From: Roseibium sp.
GTDB lineage: Bacteria; Pseudomonadota; Alphaproteobacteria; Rhizobiales; Stappiaceae
DNA length: 64,000 nucleotides
Direction: 5' to 3'
Assembly: GCA_017643925.1 (NCBI GenBank)
Contig: JAEPML010000010.1
Span: 142,016 to 206,015, forward strand
Shown: positions 26,969 to 36,845 of the stretch, piece by piece
How positions within the stretch are numbered: position 1 is the first letter of the stretch
How the letters are laid out: every line of letters begins with the position of its first letter
Program-made: the position numbers and the translations under genes
The notes under the pieces: generated by a model
Databases searched by the model: none
Told to the model about the DNA's origin: nothing
Seen by the model: only the letters and a program-made list of their open reading frames with translations

Positions 26969-28414
26969 GTGGACCAGTTCCAGAACAAGAGTTGGATATC
27001 CTGGATATCGGGCCATTTGCCCTTGCTCCTTATCCTCCTGCTCGCGGCCGTGCTCCGCGTCCACGACCTTGACGGGACCAGCCTCTGGTATGACGAGGCA
27101 GTAAGCTGGGATCAGTCCAGGGGCAGCTTCGCCAATCTGCTTTCGGCGGTTGCTACGGACAATTATCCACCCCTGCACAACATCGTCTTGTGGATCACGA
27201 TGCCTGTTCTGGGCGACAGTGAAACCGCGCTCCGCCTGCCGTCGGCCTTGTTAGGTGTTGCAGCCGTCTGGCTGACCTACCTGGTCGGCAGACGTCTCGG
27301 TGGGCGGGAGGTCGGTTTACTGGCAGCGGCGCTACTGGCCCTGTCGCCATTTCACATCTGGTATTCCACCGAAGCGCGCATGTATGCCCTCCTGGCCACC
27401 TGCGGCCTCGGGTTCCTGCTATGTGTCGTCGAGGCGTTTCGGCGACCTTCCCTCAGCTGGCTCATCGGCGTTGCCGTCATGGGGGCGCTGTTCCTGTACA
27501 GCCATATCTATGCGTTGCTCGGCTTCGCCGCCGTCGGGCTCACGGCTGCAGCCTGTCCTGTGGCAGAGCTGGCACGTGGCAAGAGCCTCAGGTCTTCCGC
27601 CCCTTTTCGGATTTGCCTTGCCATGGGCGTCAGTTGCCTGGCCTTCCTCCCCTGGCTCGTCATCTTGCTGGAACGCGCGAGGAGCGTTGCTGAAACCGGG
27701 TTCTGGATCGCCTATCCGAATTGGCCCTTCCTCAAACACACAGCCTTTTCGGTCTCCGGCTCGCTGGTCCTGTTCGGATTGTTGGTTGCACTTGCTCTCT
27801 TTGGCGTTCTCCGTATCGGAAAACCGGTGAATGGGCAGAGAAATGCCAAATGCAGCGTCCTGCTTGTCTGCCTCGCCTACACGGCCGGTCCGCCTGTTCT
27901 GGCTTACCTCTATTCGGTGACCGTCCAGCCGATCCTGTTCGACAGATACCTGATCGCCGCCTGGCCAGGCCTTCTTCTGCTTGCAAGTCTTGGGGCGCAC
28001 CGGCTCATGCCCGTCGTTGCCCCCCTCGCGCTCACCGGTCTTGCGATCTACCTTAGTTTTCCCGAGCTCAAGTTCACCCTCACAGAAAAGGTCCGCCCCG
28101 AATGGCGGTTGATTGCACAGGACTATGAGGAAAAACGGGCCTCGCAGGACGGTCTGGTTCTTTACAAGGGATTTGCCGCCCCGGCGCTCACCTACTATTT
28201 GCGCGAACCAGGAGCCTTCAAAACCGCCGAAGACGTCACCGAGCTTCAAGGTCTCGGGGAACACGAGCGCTGGCTTCTGGTTGTTCACAGCAATGAAGCT
28301 GAAACGGCGGCGGCAATTGAGGCTTTCCAGGCGGAGGGCAGCCAACCGGCATCCCGGCGTTTCGGCTGGGGAGCCAGCGGGCTCAGCCTGCTGGAGAAAC
28401 CACTTTCAAACTAA
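26969..28414 (+). CDS. GT39-like membrane glycosyltransferase (ArnT/PMT superfamily)
   Basis: 481 residues from a GTG at 26969 preceded by GGAAGGAAGAG; an upstream TTG at 26939 is possible. About 11 transmembrane helices. The first periplasmic loop holds SLWYDEAVSWDQ, and the DE pair is the typical catalytic motif of PMT-type GT39 enzymes. Such enzymes use a polyprenyl-phosphate sugar donor on the periplasmic face. It is convergent with a small membrane-protein gene ending at 28428. The acceptor is unknown. Confidence 0.85.
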   Translation: MDQFQNKSWISWISGHLPLLLILLLAAVLRVHDLDGTSLWYDEAVSWDQSRGSFANLLSAVATDNYPPLHNIVLWITMPVLGDSETALRLPSALLGVAAVWLTYLVGRRLGGREVGLLAAALLALSPFHIWYSTEARMYALLATCGLGFLLCVVEAFRRPSLSWLIGVAVMGALFLYSHIYALLGFAAVGLTAAACPVAELARGKSLRSSAPFRICLAMGVSCLAFLPWLVILLERARSVAETGFWIAYPNWPFLKHTAFSVSGSLVLFGLLVALALFGVLRIGKPVNGQRNAKCSVLLVCLAYTAGPPVLAYLYSVTVQPILFDRYLIAAWPGLLLLASLGAHRLMPVVAPLALTGLAIYLSFPELKFTLTEKVRPEWRLIAQDYEEKRASQDGLVLYKGFAAPALTYYLREPGAFKTAEDVTELQGLGEHERWLLVVHSNEAETAAAIEAFQAEGSQPASRRFGWGASGLSLLEKPLSN

Positions 28415-28427
28415 CCTGCCCTGCCGC

Positions 28428-28664
28428 CTAGACGTCGGCCGCGCACGCCCAGGCAAGGCCGGACAGGACGCACAGCAGAGCTGCAACGACCAAAAACTCC
28501 ACAAGGAGTCCTGCCATGAATGCAACGAAGAGGATCAGCAAGACGATTCCGAGGGCGACATAGAACAAGTCCGTTGTAAAAAGTCCGAACACAAACTCCA
28601 CCACATCGACTATTCGAAGCAACAGGGGATCCCGCTCCTCGGACTTCTTTTCATTGGATTTCAC
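28428..28664 (-). CDS. Small membrane protein (78 residues)
   Basis: From the GTG at 28664, with AGGAGG at 28674-28679 and a 9-nt spacing. This start is better than a TTG at 28769, which would lie inside the palindromic operator. The N-terminal 14 residues are charged (KSNEKKSEERD), and two hydrophobic helices follow (FGLFTTDLFYVALGIVLLIL; AGLLVEFLVVAALLCVLSG). No family is recognised. It converges on the GT39 gene and diverges from the hydantoinase gene. A plausible short helper or holin-like peptide; function unknown. Confidence 0.6.
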   Translation of the reverse strand: MKSNEKKSEERDPLLLRIVDVVEFVFGLFTTDLFYVALGIVLLILFVAFMAGLLVEFLVVAALLCVLSGLAWACAADV

Positions 28665-28764
28665 GTCGCCAAACCTCCTCGGAAGCTGCTGTTTTCCTTC
28701 TTCATATAAGTACTGAACCCCCCGATAAAAAATCTGAATTGCAAGCCATTCAAATTTTTTCATC

Positions 28765-28786
28765 GACAATTTATCGATAAAATGTC
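28765..28786. promoter_or_regulatory. Palindromic operator-like site (copy 2) before the hydantoinase gene
   Basis: 22-bp near-perfect inverted repeat: GACA and TGTC arms around the 12-bp palindrome TTTATCGATAAA, with only the base next to each arm out of symmetry. It lies about 90 bp upstream of the hydantoinase ATG. Its 18-bp core is identical to the site upstream of dctP, pointing to a common regulator. Confidence 0.8.
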
Positions 28787-28873
28787 AACATAAACTCGAT
28801 CAAAAAGATTTCGCTAAAAATGCGAAGCGCTTTCTCGTAAGACTAGAACCAAGCCAACACCAGAGGGAAGAAC

Positions 28874-31800
28874 ATGACTGCCAAGTGGGATTTTTGGATT
28901 GATCGGGGCGGCACATTTACCGACATCGTCGGCCGCGCGCCGGACGGCACTCTCCACCCTCACAAGGTTCTTTCCGAAAACCCGGAAGCCTATCGCGATG
29001 CGGCGATCCAGGGCATCCGCGAGTTGCTTGGTGTTGAAAAAGGCGCGCCGATCCCGTCCGACAAGGTCGACACCGTAAAGATGGGCACGACGGTCGCAAC
29101 CAACGCTCTTCTTGAGCGCAAGGGTGAGCGCACGGCGCTTTTCATTACCAAGGGTTTCCGGGACGGTCTGGAAATCGGTTATCAGGCACGCCCTCATATC
29201 TTTGCCAAGGAAATCATCAAACCCGAACTGCTTTATGAGAGCGTTCACGAGATTTCAGAGCGTGTCCGCGCGGACGGAACACTTGAAACGGACCTGGACG
29301 ACGACCAGGCCAGGGCAGAGATGCAGACGGCCTGGGACAATGGCATCCGTTCAATCGCAATTGTCCTGATGCATGCCTACGCGTTTCCCGCGCATGAACA
29401 GCGGCTGAAAGCCATAGCGGAAGAAATCGGCTTCCCGCAAATCTCGGTTTCGCACGAAGTCTCGCCCCTGATGAAACTGGTCGGACGCGGTGACACCACC
29501 GTGGTCGACGCTTACCTCTCCCCGATCCTGCGACGCTATGTGAACCAGGTACAGGAAGAGCTGGGCCAGGGCCCCCGCCTGATGTTCATGCAGTCATCGG
29601 GTGGTCTGACCGCGGCCGACCTGTTCCAGGGCAAGGATGCCATCTTGTCCGGACCGGCCGGCGGGGTGGTTGGCGCCGTCGAAACCTCGCGTATGGCGGG
29701 CTATGACAAGATTATCGGCTTCGACATGGGCGGCACATCAACAGATGTCTGCCACTATGACGGCGATTATGAACGGGCCTTCGAAACGGAAGTCGCCGGT
29801 GTCCGCATGCGCGCGCCGATGATGATGATCCATACGGTCGCTGCAGGTGGTGGATCGATCCTCCATTACACGGACGGCCGCTTTCAGGTTGGCCCGGATT
29901 CCGCCGGAGCCAATCCGGGACCGGCCTGTTACCGCCGTGGTGGACCTTTGACAGTCACAGATGCAAACCTGATGACCGGCAAACTGGCCCCCGAATTTTT
30001 TCCGAAGATCTTTGGCCCGAACCAGGACCAGCCGCTGGACGGCGATGTTGTTCGCCAGAAATTTGCCGATCTTGCAAACGAGATCGGGGATGGCCGCACC
30101 GCCGAGGAAGTCGCTGACGGTTTTCTCAAGATCGCCGTTGAGAACATGGCCAATGCGATCAAGAAGATCTCGGTACAGCGCGGCTACGATGTCACCGAAT
30201 ATGCACTGACCTGCTTCGGCGGTGCCGGTGGACAAACAGGCTGCCGGGTCGCAGACAGTCTGGGCATGAAGACCGTGATCCTGCACCCCTTCTCCGGGAT
30301 CCTGTCGGCCTATGGCATGGGCCTTGCCGACATCCGATCCGACCGCCAGAAAGCGGTTGTCAGAACCCTGAGTGAAGAGCTTCTGCCCGAACTGTCGGCG
30401 CTACGCGACGAGCTTGCCGCGCAAACGGAAGCCGAACTTGAGAAGCAGGCCATCCCGGCAAACGAGCGACGGACAACCGCAACGGTTCATCTGCGTTACG
30501 ACGGGACGGATACTCCCCTCCCCGTACCACTCAATTCAGTCTCCGAGATGCGCGCTTCGTTTGAAGATGCCCATCGGAAACAGTTCGGTTTTGCCTATGA
30601 GAACAAGCCGGTTGTTGTGGAAGCGCTGGAAGTTGAAACAGCCGGTGGTGGCGCAGGCCTGACTGAACCCGATCTCAGTCTGCTGTCCGATGCACCCGTG
30701 CAGGCCAAGTCAACCCGCCTCTATTCAGAGGGCACCTGGCATGACGCCGGGATCTTCAAGCGCGACAGCCTGAAACCCGGGATGAAGGTCACAGGTCCTG
30801 CGGTCATCATCGAGCCACATGCGACCATCGCGGTCGAGGATGGCTGGCAGGCGGAGATCAACTCCAAGGACCACGTCATTCTGAAACGTGTCGTTCCGCT
30901 GAAGCGCGCCGACGCCATCGGCACCCATGCCGACCCTGTCATGCTCGAGGTGTTCAACAACCTGTTCATGTCCATCGCAGAACAGATGGGCGTGACGCTC
31001 CAGAACACGGCCTATTCGGTCAACATCAAGGAACGCCTGGATTTTTCTTGCGCCGTCTTCGACAGAAACGGAGCCCTTGTCGCCAACGCACCGCATATGC
31101 CGGTTCATCTCGGATCCATGGACCGGTCGGTGGAAACCATCATCAAGCTGAATGCGGGCCGGATCAAACCGGGTGATGTCTTTGCCCTGAACGCCCCCTA
31201 CAATGGCGGCACGCACCTGCCCGACATCACTGTTGTTTCTCCCGTCTTCGACGACGAAGGCAAGGAAATCCTGTTCTGGTCCGCCTCTCGCGGTCACCAT
31301 GCGGATGTCGGTGGCTCTGCTCCCGGCTCCATGACACCGCGCGCAACGAATGTGGATGAAGAGGGTGTGCTCTTCGACAATTTCAAGATTGTCGACGAAG
31401 GACGATTCTGCGAGGCCGAGCTGGTCGAGCTCCTGACCAACCATGCCTATCCCGCACGCAACCCGCATCAGAATGTCGCCGACTTGTCCGCGCAGATCGC
31501 CGCCAATGAGAAGGGCATTCAGGAACTGCGAAAGATGGTTGCCCATTTCGGGCTGGACGTGGTCCAGGCCTATATGGGTCATGTTCAGGACAATGCGGAA
31601 GAGAGTGTTCGTCGCGTTATCGAAGCACTGAAGGATTCTGAGTACGAATATCCGACCGACCAGGGTTCGGTGATCAAGGTCAAGATCACGGTCGACAAGA
31701 CGAAACGCGAAGCGACTGTTGATTTCACCGGCACATCCGGCATGAAGCTGAACAACTTCAACGCACCGGAACCCGTGACCCGTGCCGCCATTCTCTATTG

Positions 31801-32458
31801 TTTCCGGGTCATGGTCGACGGCGATATCCCGATGAATGCCGGCTGTCTGAAGCCGATCAATATCATCGTGCCCGATGATTGCATGTTGCGTCCCTCCTAT
31901 CCGGCGGCCGTTGTTGCCGGGAACGTGGAAACGTCGCAGCACGTTACCAACGCGGTCTTTGCAGCCCTCGGTGCCATGTCGAATGCGCAGGGCACAATGA
32001 ACAATCTGACCTTCGGCAACGATACCTACCAGTATTATGAAACCATCTGCTCCGGCTCACCAGCTGGCCCCGGATTCAACGGCACGGACGGTGTTCACAC
32101 CCATATGACCAATTCCCGCCTGACCGATCCGGAGGTGCTGGAATTCCGCTTCCCGGTTCTGCTGGAGGACTTCCACATCCGCAAAGGATCCGGAGGCAAG
32201 GGCAAGTGGTCGGCCGGGGACGGCACCAAACGGACCCTCAGGTTCCTGGAACAGATGGACTGCGCCATTCTCGCCTCCCACCGCACAATCACCCCCAAGG
32301 GACTGGAAGGAGGCGGTGACGGGGAATTGGGCCGGACGGAAGTCCGCCGCCTGGACGGCACCGTCGAACAGCTGGAAGGCTGCGACCAGACCATTCTCGA
32401 AGCAGGTGAAGCCGTAACCGTGATCACGCCGACAGCCGGTGGCTGGGGTCAGGCATAA
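28874..32458 (+). CDS. Hydantoinase A/B fusion (5-oxoprolinase-type)
   Basis: 1,194 residues: HyuA-like half (about 1-680) followed by HyuB-like half (about 690-1190). The N-terminus [19 protein letters not shown] and [17 protein letters not shown] near 290 are ATP-binding ASKHA-type motifs, and [12 protein letters not shown] marks the B domain. The fused layout matches eukaryotic-type 5-oxoprolinases and their bacterial relatives. These hydrolyse cyclic amides (5-oxoproline, N-methylhydantoin and similar) at the cost of ATP. The ATG at 28874 follows GAGGGAAG. A hairpin follows at 32470. The true substrate is unresolved. Confidence 0.92.
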   Translation: MTAKWDFWIDRGGTFTDIVGRAPDGTLHPHKVLSENPEAYRDAAIQGIRELLGVEKGAPIPSDKVDTVKMGTTVATNALLERKGERTALFITKGFRDGLEIGYQARPHIFAKEIIKPELLYESVHEISERVRADGTLETDLDDDQARAEMQTAWDNGIRSIAIVLMHAYAFPAHEQRLKAIAEEIGFPQISVSHEVSPLMKLVGRGDTTVVDAYLSPILRRYVNQVQEELGQGPRLMFMQSSGGLTAADLFQGKDAILSGPAGGVVGAVETSRMAGYDKIIGFDMGGTSTDVCHYDGDYERAFETEVAGVRMRAPMMMIHTVAAGGGSILHYTDGRFQVGPDSAGANPGPACYRRGGPLTVTDANLMTGKLAPEFFPKIFGPNQDQPLDGDVVRQKFADLANEIGDGRTAEEVADGFLKIAVENMANAIKKISVQRGYDVTEYALTCFGGAGGQTGCRVADSLGMKTVILHPFSGILSAYGMGLADIRSDRQKAVVRTLSEELLPELSALRDELAAQTEAELEKQAIPANERRTTATVHLRYDGTDTPLPVPLNSVSEMRASFEDAHRKQFGFAYENKPVVVEALEVETAGGGAGLTEPDLSLLSDAPVQAKSTRLYSEGTWHDAGIFKRDSLKPGMKVTGPAVIIEPHATIAVEDGWQAEINSKDHVILKRVVPLKRADAIGTHADPVMLEVFNNLFMSIAEQMGVTLQNTAYSVNIKERLDFSCAVFDRNGALVANAPHMPVHLGSMDRSVETIIKLNAGRIKPGDVFALNAPYNGGTHLPDITVVSPVFDDEGKEILFWSASRGHHADVGGSAPGSMTPRATNVDEEGVLFDNFKIVDEGRFCEAELVELLTNHAYPARNPHQNVADLSAQIAANEKGIQELRKMVAHFGLDVVQAYMGHVQDNAEESVRRVIEALKDSEYEYPTDQGSVIKVKITVDKTKREATVDFTGTSGMKLNNFNAPEPVTRAAILYCFRVMVDGDIPMNAGCLKPINIIVPDDCMLRPSYPAAVVAGNVETSQHVTNAVFAALGAMSNAQGTMNNLTFGNDTYQYYETICSGSPAGPGFNGTDGVHTHMTNSRLTDPEVLEFRFPVLLEDFHIRKGSGGKGKWSAGDGTKRTLRFLEQMDCAILASHRTITPKGLEGGGDGELGRTEVRRLDGTVEQLEGCDQTILEAGEAVTVITPTAGGWGQA

Positions 32459-32469
32459 TCAACCTGAAA

Positions 32470-32499
32470 TCGCGGACGAGGTTGCCACCTCGTCCGCGA
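32470..32499 (+). terminator. Strong hairpin after the hydantoinase gene
   Basis: Perfect stem CGCGGACGAGGT (32471-32482) / ACCTCGTCCGCG (32487-32498), 13 bp with the flanking T-A pair, loop TGCC. No T-run follows, so it may stabilise the mRNA end or act in a Rho-dependent way. Confidence 0.55.
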
Positions 32500-32775
32500 C
32501 CATGACACCATAGAAGCGTGAACCAAAAAAGAGATTTCCTGTCTCTGCTGCCATACGAAGTCGATCAAGCGCTCCGGCAGGCAACGCTTCTTTGCATGGG
32601 AAAATTTTGCCGCAAAACATCGGCTTTATTCACATATCCGGAATTGATTTTGGATAAAGGCACCCGTGAACGGCAATTAGATCGGTAAACCCGCGGATCG
32701 GTTTGCCGGTCTTCTCTCGAGTCAGTATCAGTTGAAGAGGTATTTCCCAAGCAGAGCGACAATTGCCGGTTCGAA

Positions 32776-33666
32776 ATGAATCCTCAACGAGCAAAAGTGC
32801 GAGCAGAGACTGCAAACGAGCTGGACGCCATGCTCAGCAGTCATCGCATCTGGGTGTATCGCTTGAACAGAACGCTTATCTGCGGTTCTGAGCCGACAAA
32901 GGACATGGTCGCCGATGATGCACACTTGCGCTGCACGCTCGGGAACTGGTTGGCAACGCGCGCGCAAGAACTTGATCTGGAAGAGGCGACATACGCCGAA
33001 ATCGTCAGCATTCACAAGACCGTTCACGACCTTGGCCGCGAAATGGCGGCCTCCGCGCTCAACGGTGAGCGGATCGCAGAAGATGTCTATGACGGTTTTC
33101 TTGCATCGTCTGAAAGCCTGGTCGGATTGATCGAGGCTGCTCACGACAAGATTGTTGCGTCCATCAATGCCACAGACCCCCTGACCGGGGCCGAAAACCG
33201 TTCGCTGATGGACAAGCGCCTGCAGGAAAAGATTGCGAGCTCTCGACTGACCGGAGACCGCAACTGGATCCTGATGGTCGATCTGGACCACTTCAAGTCA
33301 ATCAATGACAGGTACGGTCACAAGCTTGGCGACACTGTCTTGAAAGGCTTTGCCGCGGTCGTGCGTGAACACATCAGAAGCAATGATCTGTTCTTCAGAT
33401 ACGGAGGAGAGGAATTCCTGCTGTGTATCGAACACGTCAGTGAAGAGACAGTTGCGCGCGTTGCCGAACGCCTGCGAACGACAATCGCGCAAAAGATTTT
33501 CCATACACCAGCCGGTGAGCACATTTCGGTGACTGCTTCTTTTGGCGTCACGGCTCTGGCACCGAACCAAACTGTCACCGAAGCCATCAACGCGGCTGAC
33601 AAGGCCATGCATTCGGCCAAGCATGCAGGCCGGAACAACGTGGCTTTTTCTCCCGAAGCCTCATGA
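32776..33666 (+). CDS. CZB-domain diguanylate cyclase (DgcZ-like)
   Basis: 296 residues. The N-terminal chemoreceptor zinc-binding domain has His23, Cys53, His80 and His84, one position off the zinc ligands His22, Cys52, His79 and His83 of E. coli DgcZ. The GGDEF domain (about 140-290) has an intact GGEEF (210-214) and an RSND inhibitory site (201-204), so it should make c-di-GMP with product control. Zinc inhibits DgcZ, so a zinc- or redox-responsive signal is likely. It is a lone gene with a 300-bp leader. Confidence 0.93.
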   Translation: MNPQRAKVRAETANELDAMLSSHRIWVYRLNRTLICGSEPTKDMVADDAHLRCTLGNWLATRAQELDLEEATYAEIVSIHKTVHDLGREMAASALNGERIAEDVYDGFLASSESLVGLIEAAHDKIVASINATDPLTGAENRSLMDKRLQEKIASSRLTGDRNWILMVDLDHFKSINDRYGHKLGDTVLKGFAAVVREHIRSNDLFFRYGGEEFLLCIEHVSEETVARVAERLRTTIAQKIFHTPAGEHISVTASFGVTALAPNQTVTEAINAADKAMHSAKHAGRNNVAFSPEAS

Positions 33667-33698
33667 AAAAAGCCGCTCGCCAGCTATAGAAAATATCG

Positions 33699-34316
33699 TT
33701 AGGTCAGCATCTTAGACAAGCATTCCGTATCATCTGCACTTATCTTGGCAATTACCTCCAGGCTTTCGGGAGGCGCTCGCTTCAGCCATCTCCCGCTTCG
33801 GCCATTGAGGTGCAAATGACCACAATCAAAGAGCGCTGTGACTTCCTTGCGAGATACACCAAGGCCGGTGGCAAGAACGCGGTCGAGGCGAACATCGCAA
33901 GCCGACGGGCTCATGACGCGCAAACGCACTGTGTCGACTGTCCCTGGCGCAAAGTCATCCATCCGCTTGTCGATCGTAAAGGCGACGGCCTCACCTCGGT
34001 CTTGCCGAAGCATTCCGGACAGCGACCGGCGTTCAATCTGCCGGGCAAGGTGCGGATCGTTCTCCTGAAGCTGCGCCAGGTAACGGGCCCGCAAGCTGCT
34101 CAAGGGTCGCCTTTGAAACACCGGGCGATTCCATCGCTTGTCGCATTCCAAACACCTGTAGATCAGCCAGGCGTCCATGCGTGCACCTTTTGAATTCAGC
34201 CGGAATTTCCCCGTCGAATCAAAGGCCCGTTGGCGGTCGCATCTGGCACAGTACCGTGTCAACAAAGGGGAGTACGCAGACCTTATGGTCCACTCAATTT
34301 TCAGTTCAGACGACAT
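33699..34316 (-). CDS. DUF1062 protein with S4-like C-terminus
   Basis: 205 residues. The N-terminal half carries the DUF1062 pattern: a CARC cysteine pair, FDSTGKFRLNSKG, MDAWLIYRCLECDKRW (second CxxC pair), suggesting a zinc ribbon. The C-terminal VRLDRVLATGLGVSRKEVTALFDCGHLHLNG resembles an S4 RNA-binding domain. Function is unknown; RNA or ribosome binding is inferred from the S4-like part. It converges on the dgc gene and lies after a 332-bp leader. Confidence 0.82.
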   Translation of the reverse strand: MSSELKIEWTIRSAYSPLLTRYCARCDRQRAFDSTGKFRLNSKGARMDAWLIYRCLECDKRWNRPVFQRRPLSSLRARYLAQLQENDPHLARQIERRSLSGMLRQDRGEAVAFTIDKRMDDFAPGTVDTVRLRVMSPSACDVRLDRVLATGLGVSRKEVTALFDCGHLHLNGRSGRWLKRAPPESLEVIAKISADDTECLSKMLT

Positions 34317-34648
34317 GTCGTTGGTCTTCCTCTGAAGGGAAGTTCATCAACGAACGGTCGGGGTTCACGCACGGCGAATGCCGCCGGAACAAAGCCTGGC
34401 AATGCAGATGAAAATTCAGCGTATCGTTGTGTGAAGATACAGCTTGGCAAAGCCAAACCGGTCCCGATCCGCCGAAGAGGAACAAGTCAAAAAAGCTCGA
34501 TAGAAGAGCAAGGCGGGATCAAAGACCGGTCAGAGCTTAGGCAAAACAAGCGTCCTGATTGACAACGACATCAATCAGTAGGGGGAACGCACAGTTTCAA
34601 CTAGTGCTTTCAGGCAACATCCTGTGCCAAATCAATCCGCTTGTGGTG
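34317..34648. other. Intergenic leader upstream of the DUF1062 gene
   Basis: 332 bp between the start of the DUF1062 gene and the stop of the HugZ-like gene (both minus strand). Overlapping short reading frames are present but none has a convincing ribosome site. I see no strong hairpin or repeat; a promoter for the DUF1062 gene is expected here. Confidence 0.4.
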
Positions 34649-35410
34649 TCAGGCGCTCCGGGTGCGCGCGTCCTTGGCGAGATTGACAAGAATCTCTCTG
34701 ATTTGAACTGAAGATTCCAAGACTTCCGGGAACCAGAGTCTCTCGACCCTGTCGCCGGCCACCAGATCCAGTCCTTCCGGATCCAGACATGCCAGTCGCC
34801 AATTCGCCCGGTCACCGCTGCAAAGAACTTCTGCATAGAGTTTCACGGCTTCGCCGTGGTCTTCGTTCATGTGATCAACTGCGCCTGCTTCGGCATCTGC
34901 CCAGCGCTTGATGTCGTCTATCCCGGTCACAAGGTCTTCCCGGTTCAGCTCGAAGGCCTTGCCGAACCCCCCGTTCAGACTCGCCCCCACCAACTCAAGC
35001 CTGAAAAAGGCAAAATCACCGAAATCGACATAGAGCTCCGCCTTGGGATGGCGGGCTAGGTAACGTCGCCGGATGCGTTCGTTGGAAGGGTCATTGCGCT
35101 CAATACGAGACGCTTGGCAGAAAAGCGAAATCCGAGGATGTGCAAGAGGGTCGCCCTTGCCCGGTTCACCCACAAGCAGGGAACAATTGGGATCCTTCAA
35201 AATAGCAGCCGTATGGCCAGAAAGTGTGCTCGTCAGGATCACGGGTGTCCCATCCATGTCCGTCGCCGTGGCTACCCTGCTTGCCAAAGGATGGCCGGAC
35301 GCCGCGTCGATGGCTGCGAGCGCTCCAAATCGCGCACTGCGTACCAGCCCCTTTGCAAGACGCCGCGCATCTTCATCTGTTTCGCGAATAACAGACTTTG
35401 GCTCTTCCAT
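34649..35410 (-). CDS. HugZ-like haem/flavin protein (PNPOx + DUF2470)
   Basis: 253 residues. The split-barrel domain runs at about 15-150 (ARFGALAAIDAASGHPLASRVATATDMDGTPVILTSTLSGHTAAI). A DUF2470-type domain follows at about 165-245, with AVDHMNEDHGEAVKLYAE as its signature. Related proteins degrade or handle haem (HugZ). The key HMNEDH motif is intact. It is monocistronic, with a 200-bp upstream gap. Confidence 0.9.
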   Translation of the reverse strand: MEEPKSVIRETDEDARRLAKGLVRSARFGALAAIDAASGHPLASRVATATDMDGTPVILTSTLSGHTAAILKDPNCSLLVGEPGKGDPLAHPRISLFCQASRIERNDPSNERIRRRYLARHPKAELYVDFGDFAFFRLELVGASLNGGFGKAFELNREDLVTGIDDIKRWADAEAGAVDHMNEDHGEAVKLYAEVLCSGDRANWRLACLDPEGLDLVAGDRVERLWFPEVLESSVQIREILVNLAKDARTRSA

Positions 35411-35614
35411 GGGCTCTTCCAGATTGCTGACAAAAATTTCGGTTCAATTCATAGGTGTCACTAAGAGCGGTGGAATTGAGATCCGTCAAGCCGATCGCGA
35501 AACCTGAACGCAGGATGAACGACGATCTCAGAACCGGTTCAGCGCCACCGTGCAAATGTCTCCACACACAACGTGGCGCCAACTTGAATGGCGCAGGCCC
35601 ATGGAGATACCGAA

Positions 35615-36019
35615 ATGAACACCTTGAGCAAACGCCTTATTGCCACAGCCTTGTCAGGCGCACTGCTTCTACCGACACTGGCAGCAGCGGAAGCCGGTCC
35701 GAGAAACGGTTGGCGCGACCACGGTGGGCACCATCATCCTCATCGCAAGCACAAGAAGCACAAACGCCACAAGAACAACGACAATGTTGGGGCTGCGGTG
35801 GCCGCCGGGATCATCGGTCTTGCTGCCGGTGCGATCCTGCTCGGGGCGACAAGCCAACCAAGCTATGCAGGGCCGCCGGCCGCTCCCTACTATCCGCCGG
35901 CGCCGGACTACCCGCCCGCGCCCTACCCAGGGCGTGTCCATGGGAATGTCGGCTATCAGCCCTGGAGCCCTGTCTGTACAGTGTACCATATAACAGGATA
36001 TTGCGTTCAGTGGCGCTAG
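35615..36019 (+). CDS. Small exported His-rich, Pro-rich protein
   Basis: 134 residues from the ATG at 35615, with GGAG upstream. A signal peptide lies at about 1-26 (LIATALSGALLLPTLAAA). A His/Lys-rich stretch (HHHPHRKHKKHKRHK), a glycine-zipper-like helix (AAGIIGLAAGAILLGA), a Pro/Tyr-rich part (YYPPAPDYPPAPYPG), and a Cys-containing tail (VCTVYHITGYC) follow. It may bind metals or span the outer membrane; this is inference. No function is recognised. Confidence 0.65.
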   Translation: MNTLSKRLIATALSGALLLPTLAAAEAGPRNGWRDHGGHHHPHRKHKKHKRHKNNDNVGAAVAAGIIGLAAGAILLGATSQPSYAGPPAAPYYPPAPDYPPAPYPGRVHGNVGYQPWSPVCTVYHITGYCVQWR

Positions 36020-36223
36020 TCACAGGATCGGTCACAGTCCTGCAGAAACCCTAGTGTTTCCTTGGGGTTACAACGGATGACGAATCCGTACCTACCTCAA
36101 ATGGGACTGTGGCCGCGCCTAAAGAGCCGCCCGTTATTGCCGGTTCTATAGGGGGTATACGGGGGGGGTTGGGTATGTGCATATATATATCCACCCTCAC
36201 AGATTTTTTCTGGAAATATCTCA
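36020..36223. other. Left boundary region of the island
   Basis: About 200 bp between the His-rich gene and the first island gene. It contains poly-G and an (AT)n run (36181-36190) next to a GGGGGTATACGGGGGG sequence. No gene, tRNA or repeat with an obvious partner was found. Confidence 0.4.
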
Positions 36224-36772
36224 ATGTACAATCTCATATTTGACCTGAAAACCATAACAATCGGCGGCCAATTTGAACGGAGATTTAACGAAACAGATGG
36301 TGAAGATAGCACTTCTTACAGCGGCTTAAAAATCTTTGGTGACGGCGAAGTTGAGAACCCGAGTTTGGGAGACTTTGTTGGGCATCACAATGGCTCGCTA
36401 CTTCCTGATCCATTCAGCAAAATGTTCCTACACGATCCGGAAGTTCATTTCGCAGTGCACCAAGACAAACCTCCTGTGCTTAAATTTCAAATGCCAGATG
36501 AAGTAAAAAAGCACCATGAAAACCTATGTGGAGCACTCAAAGAATCTCAGTATGGTTCGATTGTGTCACTGAATTTTTCTGAGGATGCTTTTAATGATTT
36601 TTGGAAAGTTGTTGAACTGCACATTGCTAGTCCATTCACCACCAAAGTGCGTGTTTTTCTCAGTCAACTGAACTTTGATGCAGAAGCCTTTCTTCAAGTA
36701 AAGAGTTCAAATGACAAACACGTTGTGATTTTCGACGCAGTAACTTTTCAGCTTGTAACAATACCAGACTGA
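36224..36772 (+). CDS. Hypothetical protein (182 residues)
   Basis: ATG at 36224 in an AT-rich stretch. The protein is acidic, cytoplasmic-looking, with no signal peptide, membrane helix or recognised domain. Low GC and codon use differ from the core genes, supporting foreign origin. Function unknown. Confidence 0.6.
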   Translation: MYNLIFDLKTITIGGQFERRFNETDGEDSTSYSGLKIFGDGEVENPSLGDFVGHHNGSLLPDPFSKMFLHDPEVHFAVHQDKPPVLKFQMPDEVKKHHENLCGALKESQYGSIVSLNFSEDAFNDFWKVVELHIASPFTTKVRVFLSQLNFDAEAFLQVKSSNDKHVVIFDAVTFQLVTIPD

Positions 36773-36845
36773 CAGTCTGTTTCAGTCCGCCCCAACCTCT
36801 CCAGCAAGTTACCGTCACAAAACCAATCATGCCGTCGCGCAGTCT

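Noticed and set aside
30725..31942. 405-residue open frame on the minus strand
   Set aside because: Antisense to the hydantoinase fusion, with no recognisable domain or ribosome site.
36020..36223. tRNA or CRISPR at the island's left edge
   Set aside because: No cloverleaf and no spaced direct repeats could be formed; only G-runs and an AT run are present.
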